Of a DNA stretch of 64,000 bases, positions 1 through 5,701 are shown in pieces. The notes under the pieces were generated by a model that did not search any database, was not told the origin of the DNA, and was given only the letters and a program-made list of their open reading frames with translations. Every line of letters starts with the position of its first letter. Position 1 is the first letter of the stretch. The position numbers were made by a program, and so were the translations under genes. The stretch comes from Acinetobacter sp. WU_MDCI_Axc73 (GTDB lineage: Bacteria > Pseudomonadota > Gammaproteobacteria > Pseudomonadales > Moraxellaceae), in NCBI RefSeq assembly GCF_025562455.1, contig NZ_JAHPRO010000013.1, positions 1-64,000 on the forward strand. Reading direction: 5' to 3'.

Positions 1-73
1 CCTATCGTCTAGAGGCCTAGGACATCGCCCTTTCACGGCGGTAACCGGGGTTCGAATCCCCGTAGGGACGCCA
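1..73 (+). tRNA. tRNA-Glu (anticodon TTC), 5' end cut by window
   Basis: The cloverleaf can be read directly: anticodon loop CTTTCAC with anticodon TTC at about 32-34, T-arm CCGGGGTTCGAATCCCCG, 3' acceptor strand TAGGGAC at 63-69, discriminator G70 and encoded CCA at 71-73. The 5' acceptor strand should be GTCCCTA but only CCTA is inside the window, so three bases lie to the left. The 3' part from base 28 is the left attachment core of the prophage, so the functional tRNA is a host 5' half joined to a 3' half that is identical after integration. A shorter 3' copy lies at 8591-8636. Confidence 0.95.
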
Positions 74-304
74 AATTCTCCAAAGCTCGGCATTATCGGT
101 GTCGAGCTTTTCCATTATCTGGAACAACGTTTCTGCTGGATTTAATTCAGCAATTACAGCAAGTTGTAAAATTATTGCTGGCTCTGGTTTTCTTGTTCCG
201 TGTTTTATCTCAGACAATCTTGTCGTAGCGATTCCTAGCATTTTTGCTAGCTCTTTTTGGCTTCCTGCTTTCCATTTTGCTCGATCTACAAGTTCGACAA
301 GCAT
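17..304 (-). CDS. XRE/Cro-CI-type phage regulator whose 3' end crosses the att site
   Basis: This 95-residue protein has a helix-turn-helix at about residues 14-40 (SQKELAKMLGIATTRLSEIK), typical of small phage repressors. AGGTGG lies just upstream of the ATG at 304. The gene is transcribed leftward into the attachment core. Residues 78-92 are the antisense of the tRNA-Glu repeat, and the last three residues (AMS) plus the TAG at 17-19 come from host tRNA sequence outside the repeat. In the excised circular phage the same frame would continue past the core into the sequence left of attR, for 62 more residues to a stop at 8403. A 34-bp near-palindrome lies 37 bp upstream and is the likely autoregulatory operator. 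The repressor role is inferred; an excision or Cox-like role is possible. Confidence 0.75.
   Translation of the reverse strand: MLVELVDRAKWKAGSQKELAKMLGIATTRLSEIKHGTRKPEPAIILQLAVIAELNPAETLFQIMEKLDTDNAELWRIWRPYGDSNPGYRRERAMS
28..73 (+). repeat. Left attachment site (attL core) within tRNA-Glu
   Basis: This is a 46-bp direct repeat of 8591-8636, starting CCCTTTCACGG and ending GACGCCA. The only internal difference is G54 here against A8617 in the right copy, at a T-loop purine. Identity stops at base 27 on the left and, apart from a short ATTC similarity, at base 73 on the right. It encodes the 3' half of the tRNA and, on the opposite strand, residues 78-92 of the XRE protein. Confidence 0.92.
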
Positions 305-340
305 TTTCCACCTCTTGAAAATTACACTTTTTGAGAATAG

Positions 341-374
341 ATTACAGAAATTGGTAATTACCGATTCCTGTAAT
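341..374. promoter_or_regulatory. 34-bp near-palindrome, probable operator of the XRE regulator
   Basis: The left arm ATTACAGAAATTGGTAA (341-357) and the reverse complement of the right arm, ATTACAGGAATCGGTAA, match at 15 of 17 positions and meet with no spacer at GGTAATTACC. The site sits between the DUF2726 gene and the start of the XRE gene, where the minus-strand XRE promoter must be. Size and symmetry suit two dimers or one extended dimer site of an XRE protein. Confidence 0.7.
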
Positions 375-411
375 TAATATCTATGAACGGTAAATCCATA
401 ACAACAATAAA

Positions 412-972
412 TCAAGGCGATTTTGTTTCATCACTTGATTCTGTTTGAACAATAAAAGCGTCTGATACCAGTTTTGTTTTTTCTTCAACTGGTTTAGGTT
501 GAATAGGGGTTGGTTCATCTATGGTCACAATGCCAAAGTCTTTTTGTACTTGTGCAAAATCTGGTGTTCTTTTATATCGAATTACTCGATATCCAGCTTC
601 TGCTATTAATGCATCTCGATCTGAGTCCTTATCCTCATTACCTTTATGTGATGAATCGTCTAGCTCGACGATAGCTACTATGTTGAGTGATTTGTCCAAC
701 ACTATAAAATCTGCAACTTTACGATTAAATAAATTTCGTGTTGGAAATCCTTTTGCAGTCATGAAGGCGCTGAAAGCGACTTGTGCCAAAACGATATTTT
801 CTGGAAGAGCTTCTCTTAATCTAAAGAATGTTGGTTGTTCATTCATAGTTAAAATGCTTTTCCCTTTAATCGGATTTCGCTCTTTTCTATTACTACCGCC
901 TTGTTTCTTTAGGTTCCCTAAAACAATAAGTATTACAGCAACAACGATGAATAAGACAATTATTGTCGACAT
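412..972 (-). CDS. Membrane-anchored DUF2726 protein (PD-(D/E)XK nuclease-like fold)
   Basis: The 186-residue protein has one N-terminal transmembrane helix (residues 3-19, IIVLFIVVAVILIVLG), a short basic linker and then a DUF2726 domain at about residues 43-150. The domain carries the pattern ADFIVLD, about a dozen residues, then VELDD, which resembles the D...(E/D)xK core of restriction-endonuclease-like folds; a following SSHK lysine may complete it. The C-terminal 40 residues are polar and probably disordered. It lies in the prophage on the strand opposite the virion genes and beside the XRE regulator, where lysogenic accessory genes are expected. DUF2726 has no firmly known function. 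A role in defence or superinfection exclusion is inference only. Confidence 0.7.
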   Translation of the reverse strand: MSTIIVLFIVVAVILIVLGNLKKQGGSNRKERNPIKGKSILTMNEQPTFFRLREALPENIVLAQVAFSAFMTAKGFPTRNLFNRKVADFIVLDKSLNIVAIVELDDSSHKGNEDKDSDRDALIAEAGYRVIRYKRTPDFAQVQKDFGIVTIDEPTPIQPKPVEEKTKLVSDAFIVQTESSDETKSP

Positions 973-1014
973 TTTAAAAACCCCACTTTTTTCTAAGTTA
1001 TTGGGAGCATTCTA

Positions 1015-1275
1015 ATGAATGATGCTCAATTAGTCTTTAAAACAAAAACAGATTTTATCCAAGCTGCTTTTGAACAAGTAGCGAAAATCGTTTCTGATCA
1101 TGCTGAACCCTGTCTTGAAGCTCTTACACCTGCTATTTCAGCCGAAAAATGTTTAATGCATTTGGCGGTAGTCGCTCATGACTGGTCTTATGACGCATCG
1201 ACTATAGATGCATATGCCGAAGTCTATAAAAACGCAAATCAAGAATTAATAGAAGCGTTTGGAGATCATGACTAA
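1015..1275 (+). CDS. Hypothetical phage protein, first gene of the replication module
   Basis: This 86-residue acidic, helical-looking protein has no signal peptide or membrane segment, and I do not recognise the family. GGGAG upstream of the ATG at 1015 is a fair ribosome site. Its TAA overlaps the ATG of the replication initiator by one base (TAATG), so the two genes are translationally coupled. It starts only 42 bp from the divergent DUF2726 gene, so the rightward early promoter probably lies in that gap. By position it may control or assist replication initiation, but the sequence does not show this. Confidence 0.7.
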   Translation: MNDAQLVFKTKTDFIQAAFEQVAKIVSDHAEPCLEALTPAISAEKCLMHLAVVAHDWSYDASTIDAYAEVYKNANQELIEAFGDHD

Positions 1276-2762
1276 TGAATAACTTAATGAATCTCATCCT
1301 TGAATTTGATAATTCATCTTTATCTTTGGTCGAAATATTTGAACGCCAAAAATTCATATTTGATGAAATCCATTGCTCAACTGCATTCGGTGATGTTGCT
1401 CTTTCAGATGGTCAAATCTTAAAGAACATGCTTGATGGGATTGTTAAAAATAAATTGGCTAAATTTGATCAGCCACAAGAAAAAAAGGCGAAGTATGCTG
1501 ATACATCTATTCAAGAAATATTTGTACAAAAAATATCCAAAGTGGCGCAAAACACGGCAGAAAGCACCCCTATTTGTAATACAGGGGTAGCGGATACACA
1601 ACAGGCATCTGAGTCATGGGCTTTTCCTCGTCATTTGGATAATTACAAGCTTATTTCTACGCCTCAAGGTGTTTTACCAGTTTTACGTTGTGTCCCAATT
1701 GAAAATAATGTTGTTGGTCTTGACTGGGTAACATTCAGTTTCTGTCAAAGTACCTTTGGAGATAAATACGTTCAGCTTCAACCTGAACAAGTAGATTTAG
1801 CTGTAGGCGATGCGATTGAAACTTGGCTTGATCAATTACTCTTTGAAATATTTGGTTTTGGTATCGCTAAAAAACGCGATAAAGGAATGCATTTCAACCG
1901 CTATGGCTACGATCTTCAAGACAACTTAGGTCTTGTTTTATACGGTCATAATAATAAGCGTATTACAGTGCAAATTAACGGTACTGCTTGCGCTCTGGCT
2001 CGCAAGGGTTGGAATGAACAACTTTATAAATGGCTTAAAACAGAAGCAACTTCACCCAAGCTAAATCGTGTCGATATTGCATTCGATGACTTTGATAGTG
2101 AATTTGTATCTGTCGATCTAGCCGATGATTGGGATTCTAAAGATTTATTCTGGTGTGGTGGACGAAATCCAGAAGTTAATTATATGGGTGACTGGAAGCG
2201 TATTAATGGTAAAGGACGTACTTTAACCATTGGTAACCGCTCTGGTTCTAAATATCTCCGTATTTATGAACGTGGAAAAAAAGAGGGTGATTCGCTAAGT
2301 CTTTGGACACGTGCCGAACTGCAATTAATGTCAACTGAGCGATATTTGCCATTAGATATATTGCTAACACCAAGTACTTATTTTAAGGGTTCATATCCTG
2401 CACTTGAAGCACTATGCGACAAGCTAAACGATTTTGTAGCACCTGAAAAATGTGAACTTATAAAAAAACAGGCAACGATCAATGTCGATAAAGCATTGGA
2501 AATCGTTAAGCATCAGTTTGGTAAATACATTCGCCAGTTCCGTAAATTCATCAACGATGAAGATTTATTAAACCTTATTTCATCAGATAAAGATGTTGTA
2601 CCAAAACGTCTTATTTTTTCACACGCTGCTGTTATGGCTGCGTTACGTCTCGATCAACCAATTAAAGGCATAACAAAAACCTTAGATGAAGAATTTCCTC
2701 TACTCGTTGGTGTGCCTTTATTAAATCACTCATCTTATAAGGAATTTATCCATGCTATTTAA
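1275..2762 (+). CDS. Phage rolling-circle replication initiation protein (Rep_trans/gpII type)
   Basis: The 495-residue protein would nick the double-stranded replicative form and start rolling-circle synthesis. Visible family marks are VGLDWVTFSF at about residues 147-156, RVDIAFDDFD at about 264-273, and KYLRIYERG near 325-333 followed by WTRAEL. This matches the replication-initiation-factor family shared by filamentous phages and small plasmids; the tyrosine in RIYERG is a candidate for nick-related catalysis. The N-terminal 110 residues are a variable extension. The start overlaps the preceding stop, and the stop overlaps the ssDNA-binding protein gene by 11 bp. The target origin is probably in the 7468-7720 gap. 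Confidence 0.88.
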   Translation: MNNLMNLILEFDNSSLSLVEIFERQKFIFDEIHCSTAFGDVALSDGQILKNMLDGIVKNKLAKFDQPQEKKAKYADTSIQEIFVQKISKVAQNTAESTPICNTGVADTQQASESWAFPRHLDNYKLISTPQGVLPVLRCVPIENNVVGLDWVTFSFCQSTFGDKYVQLQPEQVDLAVGDAIETWLDQLLFEIFGFGIAKKRDKGMHFNRYGYDLQDNLGLVLYGHNNKRITVQINGTACALARKGWNEQLYKWLKTEATSPKLNRVDIAFDDFDSEFVSVDLADDWDSKDLFWCGGRNPEVNYMGDWKRINGKGRTLTIGNRSGSKYLRIYERGKKEGDSLSLWTRAELQLMSTERYLPLDILLTPSTYFKGSYPALEALCDKLNDFVAPEKCELIKKQATINVDKALEIVKHQFGKYIRQFRKFINDEDLLNLISSDKDVVPKRLIFSHAAVMAALRLDQPIKGITKTLDEEFPLLVGVPLLNHSSYKEFIHAI

Positions 2763-3084
2763 AACAGACATGATCGTATTAGGGGCTAAATCAAGCAAGG
2801 GCGAATACAACGGACGTCCATTTGACAGCACTACGGTATTTTTCAAAGCCGATCTACAAGAGGGCGATAACTTCGCTGGCGAAGTAGGTGAACAAATGAA
2901 ATGGGGTACATCTGCCAACTTTGACAAGATCAAAGATTTGGAATTTCCAATCGTAGCTGAAGCAACTTTGGAACAGGTGTCAAACGGTAAATCGATGACA
3001 ACTATCATTAAAGACTTGGTTCCAAAGTCATCCCCTGCTGACAACAAGAAATCAGATGCTAACCAGCCTCAAAAATCTGCTTAG
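2752..3084 (+). CDS. Phage single-stranded DNA-binding protein (gpV-like)
   Basis: The 110-residue protein directly follows and overlaps the replication initiator, the usual place of the helix-destabilising protein of filamentous phages. The N-terminal 85 residues are beta-rich with aromatic and basic residues (FDSTTVFFKADL, MKWGTSANFDKIK). The C-terminal tail from about residue 90 is polar and low complexity (SSPADNKKSDANQPQKSA), as in many ssDNA-binding proteins. AAGGA upstream supports ATG 2752. It would coat the viral strand before assembly at the inner membrane. Assignment rests mainly on size, order and tail composition. Confidence 0.75.
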   Translation: MLFKTDMIVLGAKSSKGEYNGRPFDSTTVFFKADLQEGDNFAGEVGEQMKWGTSANFDKIKDLEFPIVAEATLEQVSNGKSMTTIIKDLVPKSSPADNKKSDANQPQKSA

Positions 3085-3104
3085 GCTATTTCGGAGTGGC
3101 AAAT

Positions 3105-3209
3105 ATGAAATATCAATATATAACCTGTTCTGGCTGCGGTGAAAGCATTATGCGCGTTAATTTTCAGAACAAACGTTTTCATAAATCTCACTGTGAATTA
3201 TTCCAATGA
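3105..3209 (+). CDS. 34-aa zinc-finger-like phage microprotein 1
   Basis: This short frame starts at ATG 3105 after GGAGTGG. Its product has C8-x2-C11 and then H26-x3-C30, a possible Cys2-His-Cys metal site, with basic residues between (RVNFQNKRFHK). Its stop overlaps the next ATG as ATGA. Because the pattern recurs in the following gene and the frames are packed without gaps, it is probably a real protein. DNA- or RNA-binding is a reasonable guess from the finger and charge. Confidence 0.6.
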   Translation: MKYQYITCSGCGESIMRVNFQNKRFHKSHCELFQ

Positions 3210-3310
3210 TTTTCTTTATGAACGGTGATAACCAATCCGAATGCCCTAAATGTGGCTCGTATTTCCATTATCAATATTTGCCGTTCCATATGTCTAAGTG
3301 TACTGGGTGA
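3206..3310 (+). CDS. 34-aa zinc-finger-like phage microprotein 2
   Basis: It starts at ATG 3206, overlapping the previous stop by four bases. The product contains C13PKCG17 and H28-x3-C32, the same CxxC...HxxxC layout as its neighbour, with an aromatic stretch between (YFHYQYLPF). The two proteins look like diverged tandem duplicates of one minimal finger. Translation is probably coupled, because no strong independent ribosome site is visible. Function is unknown. Confidence 0.6.
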   Translation: MIFFMNGDNQSECPKCGSYFHYQYLPFHMSKCTG

Positions 3311-3313
3311 TGT

Positions 3314-3433
3314 ATGAAGCACATTCCAATGATTCTCGTTATTTGCGTATTACTGCCTTTATTGTCTGTAGCAAATAAATCCTGTTCTAAGGGATTAGAT
3401 GATCATTGTTCAAATAAAGTTGCTCATTGTTAA
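3314..3433 (+). CDS. 39-aa secreted, Cys-rich phage microprotein
   Basis: The frame starts at ATG 3314, four bases after the previous stop. Residues 1-20 form a signal-peptide-like segment (MKHIPMILVICVLLPLLSVA), leaving a 19-residue mature tail with three cysteines (C24, C32, C39). It precedes the small coat-type genes. It could be a minor virion component or a periplasmic factor; I do not recognise a family. Confidence 0.5.
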   Translation: MKHIPMILVICVLLPLLSVANKSCSKGLDDHCSNKVAHC

Positions 3434-3447
3434 TAGGATTTAAAAAA

Positions 3448-3651
3448 ATGGACGTGTACGTTTGTTCCGCTATTGAAATTGTAAATAACGTAAAAACATG
3501 CACGGACTATGTTCCTTTGAGTATTGCTCAAATTTTTGGTGGATTAGCAATTACTCAAGCCGATTCTATCGCAATCACAAAAGAGATTGCGAAGATATGC
3601 GGTCTTCTGATCGCTTACAGCTTCATTATGAAAGCTGCAAAACTAGCCTAA
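3448..3651 (+). CDS. Small hydrophobic phage protein, probable minor coat or membrane protein
   Basis: The likely start is ATG 3448, ten bases after AGGA, giving 67 residues; an upstream TTG at 3427 is in frame but less likely. The sequence has three cysteines and a C-terminal hydrophobic stretch (IAKICGLLIAYSFIMKAAKLA) ending in lysines, like the membrane anchor of filamentous coat proteins. It sits directly before the major coat gene, where inoviruses often encode small virion or coat-like proteins. No typical signal peptide is visible. The exact role is inferred. Confidence 0.65.
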   Translation: MDVYVCSAIEIVNNVKTCTDYVPLSIAQIFGGLAITQADSIAITKEIAKICGLLIAYSFIMKAAKLA

Positions 3652-3672
3652 ACAAAACATAGGAGAAATGTC

Positions 3673-3957
3673 ATGGCTTATTTAAACGTAACACCAATGG
3701 TTCAACAAGTTCATCAAAAAACTTGGTTTCAAAAATTTCGTGGTCGCTTAGCTGCGGGTACTGCTGCAACAACTGGTTTAATCCTTGCCAATTCAGCTCA
3801 TGCTGAAGGTACTGATTTAACTGCCGTAGGTACTGCGATTACAGGTCAATTGGGTGCTGCAGGCACTATCATCGTTTCGATTTTGGTCGCTGCTGCAACA
3901 CTTACAGCAATGATCATTGGTTATCGAAAACTTAACAAAGGTGCTAATGCTGCCTAA
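3673..3957 (+). CDS. Major coat protein (gpVIII-like)
   Basis: The 94-residue precursor has a 44-residue leader with basic residues (WFQKFRGRLAAG), a hydrophobic core and an AHA cleavage motif before EGTDLTA. The predicted mature protein is 50 residues: acidic and amphipathic at the N-terminus, a hydrophobic helix (TIIVSILVAAATLTAMIIG), then a basic end (YRKLNKGANAA) that would face the DNA. This is the classic layout and length of filamentous phage major coat proteins. AGGAGA sits just upstream of ATG 3673. A strong terminator follows at once, which fits high expression of this gene alone. Confidence 0.9.
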   Translation: MAYLNVTPMVQQVHQKTWFQKFRGRLAAGTAATTGLILANSAHAEGTDLTAVGTAITGQLGAAGTIIVSILVAAATLTAMIIGYRKLNKGANAA

Positions 3958-3960
3958 ACC

Positions 3961-3985
3961 TTAGCCCCTTCGGGGGCTAACTTAT
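3961..3985 (+). terminator. Terminator after the major coat gene
   Basis: TTAGCCCC and GGGGCTAA form a perfect 8-bp stem closed by a TTCG tetraloop (3961-3980), followed by CTTATTTT. It begins five bases after the coat stop codon. A terminator at this place, separating the abundant coat message from the adsorption gene, is also found in Ff phages. Confidence 0.88.
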
Positions 3986-3998
3986 TTTGGGGTGATGT

Positions 3999-4079
3999 AT
4001 GCCAGAAGCTTCAATTTTTTATTGGATTTTACCGATTTCTATAATGGTGGTGACATGGGTCGTTATAAAACATATCTAA
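3999..4079 (+). CDS. 26-aa hydrophobic phage peptide, candidate gpVII/gpIX-like minor coat
   Basis: ATG 3999 follows TGGGGTG at a normal distance and opens a 26-codon frame. Its product is almost a single membrane helix (FYWILPISIMVVTWVVI) with a short basic end (KHI). It overlaps the start of the larger adsorption-type gene in another frame. Ff phages encode two end-cap proteins of 32-33 residues near the coat gene, and this frame is similar in kind. Only size, hydrophobicity and ribosome site support it. Confidence 0.4.
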   Translation: MPEASIFYWILPISIMVVTWVVIKHI

Positions 4080-5365
4080 CAATATTATTGATGTTCAGCG
4101 TGTATATGATGCCTTTTAATATTGCTCGTGCTGGTGCTGCTGAAAAATGGGAGCTTGTTGAAAACATCTATGATTCATCAAAAAACGTAGTCAAAGTAAC
4201 AGCTCGTAAAATTGGACAAGATGCTGCTAATAGTAGTGTTTATAAGGTTAATGTCCCTGTTAATGCCTCTACTTTGGGTGCTTCTGTTAAATCAATGCTT
4301 TGGGCTGGTGTCGCTGTTGGTGCTGTAACGTCTTTGATTGAGGGGGTTGGTTGGATTATTGATAAAGGTTCTAAAACAATTAAACGCCCTAAAAATAACT
4401 CGGAACTTTGTACTAGTTGTACTGGTCAATATATTTGGTACCCGACTGAATCTTTAACTGATAATAAGAAAGTATTTTATAGTTCACCAAGTAAATCAGT
4501 TATTTTAAATTTATTTAAAGCTTATTTAGTTTCTCAAGGTTATAAAGATATAAAAATTGACATTACAAGTTCTAAGGATTGGGGTTCAAAAATTGAGTAT
4601 TACCATACTACTACTTCATCAAATAAACCCAAAATTACAGGTGTTTTAACATTTGTTCGTGTTTTAAACTCTAATTATGACCCTAGTTCATCTATTGAGC
4701 CTGACTATGAAATAATGTCAGATTCACAACTCGGTAATGAAATATTGGGCAATGGGGAAACTGCGGGTGATACTTCAGTAATTCCTGATGTTTATAGTCC
4801 TAACAATCCAGTTGATGCACCTGCACCTCAAGAATCAAATGATGCTTTGAATAATGCAAATCCTCAACCTGGAAAAGAACCTGAGGGTAAGTCGGAAACA
4901 GAAAAGGAAAAAGATGAAAATGGTAAGGAAACTGGCAAGCAAACCTCGAAATTTGAATTACCAAATTTCTGTACATGGGCGCCTGCTGTTTGTGATTTTT
5001 TTAAAGTTCAGAAACAAGATAATAAAGAGATAAAAGAAAATCAAAACAAACAATTAGAACAAGATAAAACGTTTTTTGAAAAGGTTTCTGACTTCTTTGA
5101 TTGGGCTAAAGCTGATTCTTCTTCAGATAATAAAATAGATATTGATCAAGATACTCAATCAGAACCAGATTCTTCAATTAACTTTTCAACCTCATGTCCT
5201 GCAAAGATTCCGCTTACATTCAATTGGAATGGTGGAACTATGGATTTTTCATTTGATTTCACGATGTGGTGTCAAGCTATTTCAACTTTTGTATATCCAA
5301 TCGTTGTCGCTCTAGGCTCATTACATGCACTCTACATAGTCGCTGGAGTACGTCAAGATGGCTAG
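4055..5365 (+). CDS. Secreted adsorption/minor coat protein (gpIII position)
   Basis: Starting at ATG 4055 gives 436 residues with a standard signal peptide (YLTILLMFSVYMMPFNIARAGA); in-frame GTG 3992 and ATG 3995 would add 20 residues lacking signal character and are less likely. The middle is a long Ser/Asn/Pro/Glu-rich linker (about residues 225-320). Near the end is a Cys-containing segment (FCTWAPAVCDFF) and a final domain with MWCQAISTFVYPIVVALGSL that can anchor in the membrane. This order of receptor-binding domains, flexible linker and C-terminal anchor is that of gpIII-type proteins and TspB-like phage proteins. It overlaps the next gene by eight bases. Confidence 0.78.
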   Translation: MGRYKTYLTILLMFSVYMMPFNIARAGAAEKWELVENIYDSSKNVVKVTARKIGQDAANSSVYKVNVPVNASTLGASVKSMLWAGVAVGAVTSLIEGVGWIIDKGSKTIKRPKNNSELCTSCTGQYIWYPTESLTDNKKVFYSSPSKSVILNLFKAYLVSQGYKDIKIDITSSKDWGSKIEYYHTTTSSNKPKITGVLTFVRVLNSNYDPSSSIEPDYEIMSDSQLGNEILGNGETAGDTSVIPDVYSPNNPVDAPAPQESNDALNNANPQPGKEPEGKSETEKEKDENGKETGKQTSKFELPNFCTWAPAVCDFFKVQKQDNKEIKENQNKQLEQDKTFFEKVSDFFDWAKADSSSDNKIDIDQDTQSEPDSSINFSTSCPAKIPLTFNWNGGTMDFSFDFTMWCQAISTFVYPIVVALGSLHALYIVAGVRQDG

Positions 5366-5636
5366 TTTATCGACATTACTTGCAAGTGTTCAAAAAGGTT
5401 TTTTAAAGAACGTTCTTGAAGGTGCTGGAATAACTTTGGGAACTGCTGGCATAGCTTTAGCAATCATTAGCACTATGATTAATCACTTTCAAAATTCTGT
5501 TAATCAATTGCCTGCTGTCTTATTACAAATGCTTGGTGTAACGGGCTTGCATATCTATTTCTCATTAGTTTTGGGTGCAATTGTTGCAAAGCACTATAAA
5601 CAAGCCTCCCCTTTACATCTACTAAAGAAAAAATGA
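5358..5636 (+). CDS. gpVI-like minor coat protein (DUF2523 type)
   Basis: The 92-residue protein is strongly hydrophobic with three helices (ITLGTAGIALAIISTMI, LPAVLLQMLGVTGLHIYFSL, VLGAIVAKHY) and a basic C-terminus (HLLKKK). It starts inside the last codons of the adsorption gene and lies directly before zot, the invariant position of gpVI/DUF2523 proteins. It would sit in the inner membrane and cap the virion end with the adsorption protein during release. Confidence 0.8.
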   Translation: MASLSTLLASVQKGFLKNVLEGAGITLGTAGIALAIISTMINHFQNSVNQLPAVLLQMLGVTGLHIYFSLVLGAIVAKHYKQASPLHLLKKK

Positions 5637-5643
5637 CGACATA

Positions 5644-5689
5644 GCGCGGGCGCAGGAGTAGGAGCTTCGACGCCCGACTAAGCCCGCGC
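5644..5689. promoter_or_regulatory. G+C-rich hairpin between gpVI-like gene and zot
   Basis: GCGCGGGC (5644-5651) and GCCCGCGC (5682-5689) are perfect complements. An alternative inner pairing GGGCG (5648-5652) with CGCCC (5671-5675) is also possible. The base composition contrasts sharply with the A+T-rich phage. It ends just before AGGAG of zot, so it could set zot translation, stop part of the upstream message, or act on DNA as a packaging or nicking structure. Confidence 0.6.
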
Positions 5690-5701
5690 GTAGGAGTAAA
5701 A

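Noticed and set aside
99..377. Plus-strand frame over the XRE gene
   Set aside because: Shadow of the repressor frame and covers the operator palindrome.
521..1015. Plus-strand frame antisense to the DUF2726 gene
   Set aside because: Shadow of the minus-strand gene; no ribosome site and composition unlike a protein.
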